This document shows, piece after piece, positions 30,968-39,978 of a stretch of DNA of 64,000 nt. The translations under genes and the position numbers were made by a program. The stretch is from Oxalobacteraceae bacterium (GTDB lineage: Bacteria; Pseudomonadota; Gammaproteobacteria; Burkholderiales; Burkholderiaceae_D). Each line of letters begins with the position of its first letter. Position 1 is the stretch's first letter. The notes beneath the pieces are model-generated. The model was not told the DNA's origin, ran no database searches, and was given only the letters and a program-made list of their open reading frames with translations. The stretch spans positions 36,276 through 100,275 of the forward strand of contig JAJTGD010000004.1 in NCBI GenBank assembly GCA_021299035.1, in the 5' to 3' direction.

Positions 30968-33900
30968 TTAGCGCTTTGGAGAAGCCGAGCGCTGGCGATG
31001 AACGAGGTCATAAAGCAGTGGCAGCACCAACAGTGTCAGCACGGTCGATGACAAGATACCGCCGATGACTACCGTTGCCAGCGGTCGCTGAACTTCAGCG
31101 CCAGTGCCGGTGGCAATCGCCATCGGCAAGAAACCCAGCGAAGCTACTAGCGCGGTCATGAGCACCGGACGTAAGCGCGTTAACGTGCCCTCGCGCACCG
31201 CATCGTCCAAGCCGTGGCCTTGATCGATCAAGTTACGAATAAAACTAATCAGTACCAGCCCATTCAATACCGCCACCCCAGAGAGGGCAATAAAGCCGAC
31301 CGCCGCTGAAATTGAGAGCGGAATATCACGCAACCAAAGCGCAAGCACACCACCCGTCAGCGCGAACGGGATACCAGTGAATACCAACAGACCATCTTTC
31401 AAATTACCGAACACGGCATACAGCAACAGAAATACCAGCAAGAGCGCAGCCGGCACCACCACCTGCAAACGCTTGGCAGCCGATTGCAGGTTTTCAAAGG
31501 TGCCACCCCAACTCACCCAATAGCCCGTGGGTAGTGACAGATTAGCCAAGCGCTGCTCGGCCTCAGCCGCGAAAGAACCTACATCACGGCCACGCACATT
31601 CGCCATCACCACGACGCGTCGTTTGCCATTCTCACGACTCACTTGGTTCGGCCCCGGTGCGAGATGTAAGTCAGCCACTTCAGATAATTGAATAAATCCG
31701 CCTCGGCCGTATTTACCTGAAATCGGCAGGTTGATCGGCAGACGACGAATCGCGTCGATATCGGTACGCAGTGTCTCGGGCAAACGTACGACGATATCGA
31801 AACGACGATCGCCCTCGAACAAGGTACCGCTACGACTGCCGCCAACGGCTGCAGCTACTACCGCTTGAATATCAACAACATTCAATCCATAGCGTGCCGC
31901 CTTTTGCCGATCAATAACGACAGACAGTACTGGCAGCCCCGTGGTCTGCTCGACCTTGACCTCAGACGCACCCTGAACGTGCTCGATACGCGCTGCGATT
32001 TCCTCGCCCAAACGATGCAGCTGATCCATATCATCGCCAAACACCTTGATAGCGATATCGCTACGCACGCCAGAGATCAGCTCATTAAAACGTAACTGTA
32101 TCGGCTGCGAGAAGTCATAGTTGTTGCCCGGGATTTTCCACACGGTGTCACTGATCGCTTGCAACAACTCATCGCGGGTCTTGCGCGGTTCGGGCCATTG
32201 CTCAATAGGCTTGAGCATGATGTAGCCATCCGACAGACTCGGTGGCATCGGATCGGTAGCAATCTCCGCAGTACCAATGCGCGTGAACATGCGCTCAATT
32301 TCTGGGAACTTATTAATCAGCGTACGCTCGATCTGAGCCTGCATTTCGACGGCCTGCGTCAGGCTGATGCCCGGAGCACGAATTGTTTGCACCGCCAGAT
32401 CACCTTCATTCAAGTTGGGGATGAACTCGCTACCCAAACGCGTCATCAACAGTCCACACAGCACCACCAACACGACTGAAGTAGTCAGCACCAGCGTCTT
32501 TGCCTGCATCACCCAGTCGTAAAGCGGCAAGTAGTAGCGGCGCGCCAGGCGCATCAGGATGTTTTCTTTTTCATCCACACGCCCGGTTACGAACATAGCC
32601 ACCGCAGCCGGCACAAAGGTGACCGATAACACCATTGCTGCCAATAGCGCGGTGACGACAGTGAATGCCATCGGGTGAAACATTTTTCCTTCGATCCCTG
32701 AGAGCGCAAAGATCGGTAGATAGACCACAATGATGATGAACTGCCCGAACAATAATGGCCGACGGGACTCCCGTGCTGCTTCGAATACTTCGTGAAAACG
32801 TTCCTCGCGCGTCAGCGTGCGGCCAAACTGTTGCTGCGCGTGCGCCAGCCGTCGAATGCAGCTCTCGACAATCACGACAGCACCATCGACGATGATGCCG
32901 AAATCCAGCGCACCAAGACTCATCAAGTTTGCGCTGACCTTTTGCTGCACCATGCCGGTCAAGGTAAACAGCATGGCTAATGGAATGACAGCAGCGGTAA
33001 TTAATGCAGCACGCAAATTACCTAAAAACACAAACAGCACCGCAATCACCAGCGCAGCACCTTCGAGCAAATTCGCCTGTACCGTCGCGATCGCCTTATC
33101 AACCAAATGCGTACGGTCATAGACCGTCACTGCGCGCACGCCCTTGGGCAGGTTGCGGTTGATCTCTTTCATCCGTTTGTCGACAGCCTGCGACACGGTG
33201 CGGCTGTTCTGTCCAATCAGCATAAACACCGTACCGAGTACGGTTTCATCACCATTCAGTGTGACAGCGCCGGTACGTAGCTCCCGACCAATACCAACCT
33301 CAGCCAGATCACGTACGCGCACAGGTACGCCTGCATCATTCTTGACGATCACATCGCGGATGTCTTCAACGGTACGTAGCTGACCAGGTACACGCACCAG
33401 ATATTGCTCACCACGCTTCTCGATATAGCCGGCGCCCGCGTTTTGATTATTGTGGTCGATGGCACTAACCAACTCCCCCATCGAGATGCCAACGGCTGCC
33501 AAGCGCTCCGGGCTGGGGGCGACCTGATATTCCTTGACGTAACCGCCGATTGAATTAATGTCCGTGACACCCGGCACGGTACGCAACTGAGGTTTAATGA
33601 CCCAGTCCTGAATCTCGCGCAAATCGGTACCGGTGTAGGGCGTTCCATCAGGCTTGGTCGCGCCCTTGTCAGCCTCGACTGTCCAGAGATAAATCTCGCC
33701 GAGCCCGGTGGCGATCGGCGCCAATGAAGGTATCAGTCCTGCGGGTAAACGCTCGCGCGCTTGCGCAACGCGCTCATTGACTAACTGACGCGCAAAAAAC
33801 AAGTCGGTATCTTCGCTGAAGATCACCGTCACTTGTGACAAACCGTAGCGTGACAGCGAGCGTGTTTGTTGCAAGCCCGGCAGACCCGCCATCACCGTTT

Positions 33901-34108
33901 CAACCGGAAACGTAATGCGCTGTTCAGTCTCGAAGGGGGAATAGCCTGGCGCGTAGGTATTAATCTGTACCTGTACATTAGTGATGTCAGGTACAGCATC
34001 AATTGGCAGACGTTGGTAGCTATAGATGCCAACAGCAATCAGCATCAACGATGCAAACATGATCAGCACGCGCTGTGCGATCGAGAACTGTATCAGCCGT
34101 TCGAACAT
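30968..34108 (-). CDS. czcA: CzcA-type heavy-metal RND efflux pump
   Basis: A 1046-aa inner-membrane RND transporter that drives metal cation export by proton antiport, with two periplasmic porter domains and 12 helices. The helix-4 signature DFGIIVDGAVVIVES (about 401-415) matches the DFGxxxDGAxxxxE pattern of the divalent HME group (Zn, Co, Cd, Ni) and not the Cu/Ag type. Full length. It is the last gene of the czcCBA operon. No two-component regulator is adjacent. The metal range is inferred from the motif. Confidence 0.93.
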   Translation of the reverse strand: MFERLIQFSIAQRVLIMFASLMLIAVGIYSYQRLPIDAVPDITNVQVQINTYAPGYSPFETEQRITFPVETVMAGLPGLQQTRSLSRYGLSQVTVIFSEDTDLFFARQLVNERVAQARERLPAGLIPSLAPIATGLGEIYLWTVEADKGATKPDGTPYTGTDLREIQDWVIKPQLRTVPGVTDINSIGGYVKEYQVAPSPERLAAVGISMGELVSAIDHNNQNAGAGYIEKRGEQYLVRVPGQLRTVEDIRDVIVKNDAGVPVRVRDLAEVGIGRELRTGAVTLNGDETVLGTVFMLIGQNSRTVSQAVDKRMKEINRNLPKGVRAVTVYDRTHLVDKAIATVQANLLEGAALVIAVLFVFLGNLRAALITAAVIPLAMLFTLTGMVQQKVSANLMSLGALDFGIIVDGAVVIVESCIRRLAHAQQQFGRTLTREERFHEVFEAARESRRPLLFGQFIIIVVYLPIFALSGIEGKMFHPMAFTVVTALLAAMVLSVTFVPAAVAMFVTGRVDEKENILMRLARRYYLPLYDWVMQAKTLVLTTSVVLVVLCGLLMTRLGSEFIPNLNEGDLAVQTIRAPGISLTQAVEMQAQIERTLINKFPEIERMFTRIGTAEIATDPMPPSLSDGYIMLKPIEQWPEPRKTRDELLQAISDTVWKIPGNNYDFSQPIQLRFNELISGVRSDIAIKVFGDDMDQLHRLGEEIAARIEHVQGASEVKVEQTTGLPVLSVVIDRQKAARYGLNVVDIQAVVAAAVGGSRSGTLFEGDRRFDIVVRLPETLRTDIDAIRRLPINLPISGKYGRGGFIQLSEVADLHLAPGPNQVSRENGKRRVVVMANVRGRDVGSFAAEAEQRLANLSLPTGYWVSWGGTFENLQSAAKRLQVVVPAALLLVFLLLYAVFGNLKDGLLVFTGIPFALTGGVLALWLRDIPLSISAAVGFIALSGVAVLNGLVLISFIRNLIDQGHGLDDAVREGTLTRLRPVLMTALVASLGFLPMAIATGTGAEVQRPLATVVIGGILSSTVLTLLVLPLLYDLVHRQRSASPKR

Positions 34109-34121
34109 GCGCGTGCTTCGC

Positions 34122-35330
34122 TCAGTTACCGTCTTCGCTGGCTTGCTTTGCCAGCTCTGATTTGATCACGTAGCTGTTCGCCGCCGCGTAAGGGGTGCCC
34201 GTTGCCAGCTCGCTAGTAATCTCGATGTACTTACCATCGGTCCGACCGGTTGTCACTGGACGGGGTACGAAGCGCTTGCCATCCCGCACAAAGATCACTT
34301 GCTGCGTACCGATTGATTGCAAGGCATCGTTTTTGACAGTCACCGGTATCAATGCATCCCCGGCTTTCACCTCAACATTCACGAACAACCCGGGGCGCCA
34401 AAGTCCCTTACCGTTTGCCACCACGATACGCGCCTTGGCCATACGCGTTTGCTCACCTACCAATGCACCGATAAAAGCAATCGTTCCTACCGTCTCTGCG
34501 TCGAATGCTGTTGCACGTACCTTGACCTTATCACCCACGCGCATCAGAGGTAAATCTTTGGCAGGGATATACACCTCTACCCAGACCGTGCTGAGATCAG
34601 CAATGGTAAAAATCGGCGTATCTTCTTTTACCGCCTCACCAATCGACAGATTACGCTCGACGATCACACCATCATAGGGTGCAAATAGCTCGAAACGATT
34701 AAGCGCTTTAGCGCTCATATTGACACCTAGCGCACGCAGCTTCTGCATTGCATTGTCGCGCCGAATTTCTGCTTCTTCGACAGCATGCTGCGCCTCAAGA
34801 TAATCCTGTTCCGCACTTACGCGCTGTTCCCACAAACGTTTTTCACGCTGAAACACCATCTTTACATGCTCAAGATGACGCTCAGCACTTTGTAATGCGC
34901 TACGTTGCTCGGAAATCTGTTGACTCGAAAATACGACCAACAGCTGACCTTTATGCACCATCTGTCCGGTCGCTACCGCAACGGTTTCAGCGACGCCGGG
35001 TACGCGCGGCACCACATGCACGGTGCGGTCATCATTGAGTTGTACCTCGCCGGGAAATTGCAACATCGAGGTAATCCGCGCCGGAGCAACCGACTCAATC
35101 GTGATACCAGCCGCTTTGACTTGCGCGTCATCGATCGGCACCTCGTTTGGCGTTGATTTGGCTGGCTGAGCACTCGCACTCTTGTCAGCGGGTACAGCAT
35201 CGTCTTGCTGAGCGCTGCCACGGTTCTTTGACAGAATCATGGCGCTCAGCACAACGCCAATCACTAACACCGCAACAATCGCTACCAGCGAAGATCGACC
35301 GTGATGTTTGCCGATACCGTGTACGGGCAT
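34122..35330 (-). CDS. czcB: RND efflux periplasmic adaptor (CzcB-like)
   Basis: A 402-aa membrane-fusion protein linking CzcA to the outer-membrane factor. One N-terminal membrane anchor (about 14-34) is followed by a low-complexity linker and a lipoyl/barrel-sandwich domain (VHVVPRVPGVAETVAVATGQ). An alpha-hairpin coiled coil (about 130-195) and a beta-barrel region (FAPYDGVIVERNLSIGEAV) complete the protein. It starts 9 bp after the czcC stop and ends 13 bp before czcA. Confidence 0.92.
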   Translation of the reverse strand: MPVHGIGKHHGRSSLVAIVAVLVIGVVLSAMILSKNRGSAQQDDAVPADKSASAQPAKSTPNEVPIDDAQVKAAGITIESVAPARITSMLQFPGEVQLNDDRTVHVVPRVPGVAETVAVATGQMVHKGQLLVVFSSQQISEQRSALQSAERHLEHVKMVFQREKRLWEQRVSAEQDYLEAQHAVEEAEIRRDNAMQKLRALGVNMSAKALNRFELFAPYDGVIVERNLSIGEAVKEDTPIFTIADLSTVWVEVYIPAKDLPLMRVGDKVKVRATAFDAETVGTIAFIGALVGEQTRMAKARIVVANGKGLWRPGLFVNVEVKAGDALIPVTVKNDALQSIGTQQVIFVRDGKRFVPRPVTTGRTDGKYIEITSELATGTPYAAANSYVIKSELAKQASEDGN

Positions 35331-35339
35331 GGTTTTTCC

Positions 35340-36611
35340 TTATCGCTCGTTTTCGGGCGTTAAATCACCAATCAGGCTCTCCAACTCAGCCTGCGCACGA
35401 TGAAAATTCGCCAACGCAATCAGGTACTGGGACTTGGCCGCAATCAGCGTTCGCTGCGCATCCAGCACCTCCAAAAAACTGAATTTACCGTTTTCGAAGC
35501 CAATCGTGGCCGCTTCGTAGGTACTACGCGCACCGGGCAGGACTTCTTGCCGCAGCAGATCGGCATCACGCCTACGCGCATTTACATTCTCAAGCGCCTG
35601 CAATGCCGTCGAAGACAAAGCTGTTTGCGTTGCTTGTAGTTCTTCAGCGGCCTTTTCCTGGCGCCGCAGAGCCTCCTGCAGATTACCTTGATTGCGGTTG
35701 AAGATAGGCAGCGGCACCTTCAACGCAACCAAGGCCTGTTCTCCTGGTAGTTCGAGATTGCGTTTCACGCCAAGACTGACCGTGAAGTCCGGTACGGTAC
35801 GCGCCTGCTCCAGCGTCACCAAGGCCTTGCGTCGCTCCAGCTCACGTTGTGCGCGACGCAGTTGTGGGGCGGTTTCAAGCCGGCCCACAATCAGGTCAGG
35901 TGCCGGTGGCACCGGCAACTGCTCGACATCGCCGCTCGCTTCGGTAAAGCTCGGCGCTGTATTTCCCCACAAGCTGGCAAGCCGACGCCGACTATTACGC
36001 AGCTCACTCTCACTTTGATTCAGCGTCACGCGAGCACCAGCCTCAGCTACGCGTGCTCGGGTTTCTTCGACGGGGGAAATCTTGCCAGCCGCAACGCGCT
36101 TGGCCGCAATATCCGTAGCACGCTGCGCCAACCTCACACTTTCTTCGGCTGTGGCGCGTAGCTCTTGCGCTGCAAGCACATCAAAAAAAGCAGCAATCAC
36201 TGCACTACGCAGGCGCAACTCCGCACCACTCAGATCAGCCAGTGCCACCTCACGACCCAAACCTGCTGACCGTACACGCGCTTCCCGTTTGCCACCGGTT
36301 TCAAATGGCACGCCGACTTCCATGGTTGAGGTGCGGCCAAAGCGACTGACGTCATCGGCTTGGTAGTTGAACTCAGGATTGGGTCTTAGCGAGCCCTGCA
36401 ACACCTGGCCCTCGGTGGCATTCACTTCACGCCTCGCAGCTGCCAGCGTGGGGTTGTGCTCAATGGCATACCGAATCGCCTGATCGAGCCGTACTGGCTC
36501 GGGCAGTTCGATAAACAAAGGCTGCTGCGCCAGTGCTGACGTGCACGAAAGTGGCAACGCAAGCGCAATCGCACGCCACCATTTCAGATTAGTCAGGCTA
36601 CCGAAACACAT
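35340..36611 (-). CDS. czcC: Outer-membrane efflux protein (CzcC-like)
   Basis: A 423-aa TolC-family outer-membrane factor. The ATG at 36611, with an AGAGAGGAA site upstream, is preferred over the GTG at 36635. A signal peptide (about 1-28, ending SALAQQ) is followed by two OEP repeats with long helical hairpins. The first gene of the czcCBA tripartite pump on the minus strand, with the promoter expected in the 100 bp before it. Confidence 0.9.
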   Translation of the reverse strand: MCFGSLTNLKWWRAIALALPLSCTSALAQQPLFIELPEPVRLDQAIRYAIEHNPTLAAARREVNATEGQVLQGSLRPNPEFNYQADDVSRFGRTSTMEVGVPFETGGKREARVRSAGLGREVALADLSGAELRLRSAVIAAFFDVLAAQELRATAEESVRLAQRATDIAAKRVAAGKISPVEETRARVAEAGARVTLNQSESELRNSRRRLASLWGNTAPSFTEASGDVEQLPVPPAPDLIVGRLETAPQLRRAQRELERRKALVTLEQARTVPDFTVSLGVKRNLELPGEQALVALKVPLPIFNRNQGNLQEALRRQEKAAEELQATQTALSSTALQALENVNARRRDADLLRQEVLPGARSTYEAATIGFENGKFSFLEVLDAQRTLIAAKSQYLIALANFHRAQAELESLIGDLTPENER

Positions 36612-36719
36612 TCTCTTTCCTCTCTCGCCGGGCACTCAAAACAATACCGCGGCTCGCGCGGCAGTGTATCAGCCCGCGAGCGCTCACTACGGTATTGGGG
36701 CGGCCGATGGTACCCAAGA

Positions 36720-37616
36720 TCAAGCGCTATGCCGACTACCGCGCAGCAAATGGTCACGAAACACGCTGGCAATCGGCGACAGACGTTTGCCTCTCGGCGA
36801 CACCACATGCCATTGCGAGTGCAAAGGGAAGCCCTGTACGTCCAGCGCCACCACTTCCTCCTTTGCTTGGCCGATGTCGAGCGCGTGACGAGACAGCACC
36901 GCGACCCCTAACCCGGCAGCGACGGCCTGCCGTATCGCTTCATTACTACCCAGCTCCATCCGCAGACCCGGCCTGAAGCTGTGCGCATCGAATAGCTGCT
37001 CAGTGGCCATCCGAGTGCCAGAGCCCGACTCGCGCAAAATGAATCGATCCGTTGCGAGCTTTTCCAGCGACAGTTTGTGCTTCTTGGCAAGCGGGTGAGT
37101 GGCAGCCGCTACCAGCAGTAAGGGGTTGGGCATGAAGACATCATCGTGCAGCTCGATATCTGCGGGCGGCATCGACATGATGTACAGATCGTCCAGGTTA
37201 TCGCGAAGTCGTGCCACCACACCATCGCGGTTTAACACCTGCAAAGAGATATCGATTTCGGGGTGCTGCTGACAAAACCCGCCGAGTAGCCTCGGCATGA
37301 AGTACTGCGCCGTGTTGACCAGCGCGACCCGGAGTCGGCCACGTGTAAGCCCTCGCATAGCGTCGAACTTCTGTCGCAAGGCCTCCCATTCACCGGCGAT
37401 GGCACGCGCGGTCTCCGCCAATTCCCGACCCGCCTCGGTCAGAAAAACCCGCTTACCTACCACCTCATAGACCGGCATGCCGATCGATTGGGTGATCTCT
37501 TTCAGCTGCATGGACGCGGTCGGCTGGGTCACATGCAAGGCGCGGGCTGCCGCACTGACGCTGCCGGTATCGGCCAGCGCCATGAATAAGCGTAATTGCC
37601 GGAAAGTCAAGTTCAT
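36720..37616 (-). CDS. LysR-family regulator (CbbR/CmpR-like)
   Basis: A 298-aa LysR regulator. The N-terminal winged HTH (MNLTFRQLRLFMALADTGSV, then SAAARALHVTQPTASMQLKE) and effector domain (VALVNTAQYFMPRLLGGF) resemble the CbbR/CmpR/YeiE group. The start ATG at 37616 is preferred over the TTG at 37634. It is divergent from an SbtA-like bicarbonate transporter across 89 bp, the classic layout for a LysR and its target. Such regulators respond to carbon metabolites; the effector here is inferred. Confidence 0.9.
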   Translation of the reverse strand: MNLTFRQLRLFMALADTGSVSAAARALHVTQPTASMQLKEITQSIGMPVYEVVGKRVFLTEAGRELAETARAIAGEWEALRQKFDAMRGLTRGRLRVALVNTAQYFMPRLLGGFCQQHPEIDISLQVLNRDGVVARLRDNLDDLYIMSMPPADIELHDDVFMPNPLLLVAAATHPLAKKHKLSLEKLATDRFILRESGSGTRMATEQLFDAHSFRPGLRMELGSNEAIRQAVAAGLGVAVLSRHALDIGQAKEEVVALDVQGFPLHSQWHVVSPRGKRLSPIASVFRDHLLRGSRHSA

Positions 37617-37705
37617 AGGGTTTTCCTGATGCAAACCATTTGAAAATCGATTTTACTTGATCAGATGATGAAATTACTATTGCGCAAATTTTTGAGGAGC
37701 TCCTT

Positions 37706-38713
37706 GTGCAAAACCTGCTTGACCCCGCGATTCTGTTTTTCGCCTTCGGCCTGCTGGCCGGGCTGCTGCGATCCAATCTCGAGGTGCCACCGCAAATGGC
37801 GAAATTCCTGTCGCTCTACCTGTTGATGGCGCTGGGACTAAAGGGTGGCTTCGCGCTATCGGAGTCAGGGCTTACTACCAGCATCATGGCGAGCCTATTC
37901 GCTGCGGTGCTGATGGCGTTTATCGTGCCGGTGATTGGTTACTCTTTATTGCGTCGTTTCGTGCCGCCGTTTGACGCGGCTGCGGTTGCGGCATCCTACG
38001 GCTCGGTCAGTGCGGTGACCTTTGTGACTGCAATGCAGTACGTCGAGTCGCAGCAAATCCCGGTGGGTGGGCAGATGGCGGTGGCGATGGTGCTGATGGA
38101 GTCGCCGGCTATCATCGTGGCTGTGGTGTTGGCGAATGTCTTGCGCCGACAGCACGCTGCAGGCGCGCAAGGTGTCAGGGTGACCGCATCGGGCTCATTG
38201 GTGGTGACCGACGAGGGTCACGGCACCTCGATCAAGGCGATCTTGCACGAATCACTGACCAACGGCACCCACTTGCTGCTGCTGGCCTCGCTCGCGATCG
38301 GCTTTATCAGCGGGGATGCCGGCAAGGCGATGATGAAGCCTTTCTCGGCCGATCTATTCAAGGGCATGCTGGCTTTCTTCCTGCTCGATATGGGCCTATC
38401 GGTGGCAAAAAGTCTGCCTGACATCAAGGGAAAAGCGCCGGTGCTGGTGCTCTACGCCGCGGTCTCGCCGTTCGTCCATGCTGCGCTGGCATTACTGTTG
38501 GCGCTTGGCCTTGGGCTGCCGTTGGGCGACACCGCGCTGCTGATGGTGCTGTCGGCCAGTGCTTCGTACATCGTGGTGCCCGCCGTCCTGCGCTATGCCA
38601 TCCCGGAAGCAAACCCGGCGGTTTACCTGGCGCTACCGATCGGGGTTACCTTCCCAATCAACCTGCTGGTTGGGATACCGCTCTATACCTCAATCGCGGC
38701 GTTATTTTTCTGA
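37706..38713 (+). CDS. sbtA: SbtA-like sodium-dependent bicarbonate permease
   Basis: A 335-aa membrane protein of the SbtA family (formerly DUF897) with about ten helices. Typical tracts are LLAGLLRSNLEVPPQMAKFL, YLLMALGLKGGFAL, YGSVSAVTFVTAMQYVE and the mirrored LLDMGLSVAKSLPD. It starts with GTG at 37706 behind a GAGGAGC site. Cyanobacterial SbtA is a high-affinity Na+/HCO3- symporter; transport of bicarbonate by this relative is inferred. No SbtB (P-II-like partner) gene is adjacent, though glnB lies far upstream. Confidence 0.88.
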   Translation: MQNLLDPAILFFAFGLLAGLLRSNLEVPPQMAKFLSLYLLMALGLKGGFALSESGLTTSIMASLFAAVLMAFIVPVIGYSLLRRFVPPFDAAAVAASYGSVSAVTFVTAMQYVESQQIPVGGQMAVAMVLMESPAIIVAVVLANVLRRQHAAGAQGVRVTASGSLVVTDEGHGTSIKAILHESLTNGTHLLLLASLAIGFISGDAGKAMMKPFSADLFKGMLAFFLLDMGLSVAKSLPDIKGKAPVLVLYAAVSPFVHAALALLLALGLGLPLGDTALLMVLSASASYIVVPAVLRYAIPEANPAVYLALPIGVTFPINLLVGIPLYTSIAALFF

Positions 38714-38808
38714 TAACCACACTGAATTGTTACTGATCGTTTCGCTGGTTTTTTTAGTGGCGGTAATACCCTATAACTGCGGTCATGTATGGTGGCCAAG
38801 GAGCCGGT

Positions 38809-39147
38809 ATGACCCCGCAAGAGAAACAGCAACTCGACGAATTTCTGGTACAGCTGACGCATGTTGGCTATGTTGATAAAGACCCGCAAGCGGCGGAGGC
38901 CATCGCCGCCGCTTTTTCTTGTCAGCCAGATGCACCCTACCTCACGGTTCAGCGCTGCCTGCTGCTGAACGAAGCGCTGATCGAGGCACATGCCCGAATC
39001 GCTGAGCTGGAAGCGAGAGAAGTATCGGCAGCGTCACCACGGTCTTCCGCCACGCCGAGCGCGCCGCCACATGGATGGCTTGCCAGTGCCGCTTTACACG
39101 CAAAAATGTGGCAAGGACTTGCTCGAAGCTTCGCGCGAGCGAATTGA
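38809..39147 (+). CDS. DUF2076-type protein, short form
   Basis: A 112-aa protein whose first about 70 residues match DUF2076 (MTPQEKQQLDEFL, DPQAAEAIAAAF, QPDAPYLTVQRCLLLNEAL, then an ARIAELEA coiled coil). Family members usually continue for another 100 or more residues with Gly-rich and membrane-proximal tracts. Here the chain ends after a Ser/Pro linker, so it looks truncated or is a short variant. An AAGGAG site lies just upstream of the ATG at 38809. Confidence 0.75.
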   Translation: MTPQEKQQLDEFLVQLTHVGYVDKDPQAAEAIAAAFSCQPDAPYLTVQRCLLLNEALIEAHARIAELEAREVSAASPRSSATPSAPPHGWLASAALHAKMWQGLARSFARAN

Positions 39148-39161
39148 GTTTTAAAGGTCGC

Positions 39162-39187
39162 TGGATCCCGACGTACGTCGGGATCCA
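39162..39187. repeat. 26-bp perfect palindrome
   Basis: TGGATCCCGACG followed by TACGTCGGGATCCA (with CGTACG at the centre) reads the same on both strands over 26 bp. It lies between the DUF2076 stop and the convergent hydratase stop. It may be a terminator stem or a copy of a dispersed palindromic element; it lacks a T-run. Confidence 0.85.
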
Positions 39188-39192
39188 TAGAT

Positions 39193-39978
39193 TCAATTGA
39201 AACTGCAAGCGACCGAACCGAGTGTGAGGAAATTAGCCTCAACACGATCGCCCGGCTTAACCGCCACTGGCACCCGGCAAGTACCGGTGGTGACCACCTG
39301 ACCCGGCTCACAACTTATTCCGAGCCCGGAAAGTTCATTCACCAACCAAGTCAACGCGACACGCGGGTCACCGAGTACATTTCTGCCGAAACCAGATTCG
39401 ACGATCTCGCCATTCAATCGCACCTCGATGGCTTGGTTCACATAGTCGAACCCTCGCCAATCATCTGCCCGTGGTCCAATGACATACAGATTGGCACAAG
39501 CATTATCGGCAACCAGTTGCGCCTCGCCAGCTTGAACGAAGTCGTTGTAACGCGAGTCCGGCACCTCGATTGAGGGATGCACACAAGCCACTGCATCGAG
39601 TACCTCGTCCACCGTATATGGGCGCGTTATCGGTGACAGCGCTTTCCCAAAGCGGAAGGCAAACTCAATCTCGGCAACGCCCATCAGATTGTTTTTCAGC
39701 GTCACGCTCGCACCATGACGCAACACGCGATCGGTATACAAGCGCCCAGCCAGTGGACCATTGACGGCGATATGGCGTTGACCTTCAATACTAGTAGCAG
39801 CGATTTTCCAGCCGAATAGAGCATGCTGCTGTTTATCTCCGATCGACTGTTGTACCGCGTAGCCCTCGGCACGTGAACCCGGGCGATAGCTTTGCGGCAG
39901 CCCATCGCAGCGCGTGCGCTGCTGCCACATCGTCAGCAAAGCATTAGCCGCCTGATCGATTTTTTCAGCGGTGCTCAT
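39193..39978 (-). CDS. 2-keto-4-pentenoate hydratase-type enzyme
   Basis: A 261-aa member of the MhpD/DmpE/TodG hydratase group (FAA-hydrolase fold), which hydrates 2-hydroxypenta-2,4-dienoate in meta-cleavage pathways or decarboxylates related acids. Landmarks are GYAVQQSIGD, GWKIAATS, FRFGKAL, HPSIEVPDSRY and VVTTGTCRVPV. No ring-cleavage genes are nearby, so the substrate is uncertain. Its 5' end overlaps the 3' end of the MHS transporter by 14 nt, so the two are one operon and probably serve uptake and use of one carboxylic acid. Confidence 0.88.
   Translation of the reverse strand: MSTAEKIDQAANALLTMWQQRTRCDGLPQSYRPGSRAEGYAVQQSIGDKQQHALFGWKIAATSIEGQRHIAVNGPLAGRLYTDRVLRHGASVTLKNNLMGVAEIEFAFRFGKALSPITRPYTVDEVLDAVACVHPSIEVPDSRYNDFVQAGEAQLVADNACANLYVIGPRADDWRGFDYVNQAIEVRLNGEIVESGFGRNVLGDPRVALTWLVNELSGLGISCEPGQVVTTGTCRVPVAVKPGDRVEANFLTLGSVACSFN

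Noticed and set aside
38886..38916. GC-rich hairpin followed by TTTTT inside the DUF2076 gene
   Set aside because: It falls in the coding sequence for QAAEAIAAAF; Ala-rich codons explain the symmetry, and there is no sign of regulated termination.
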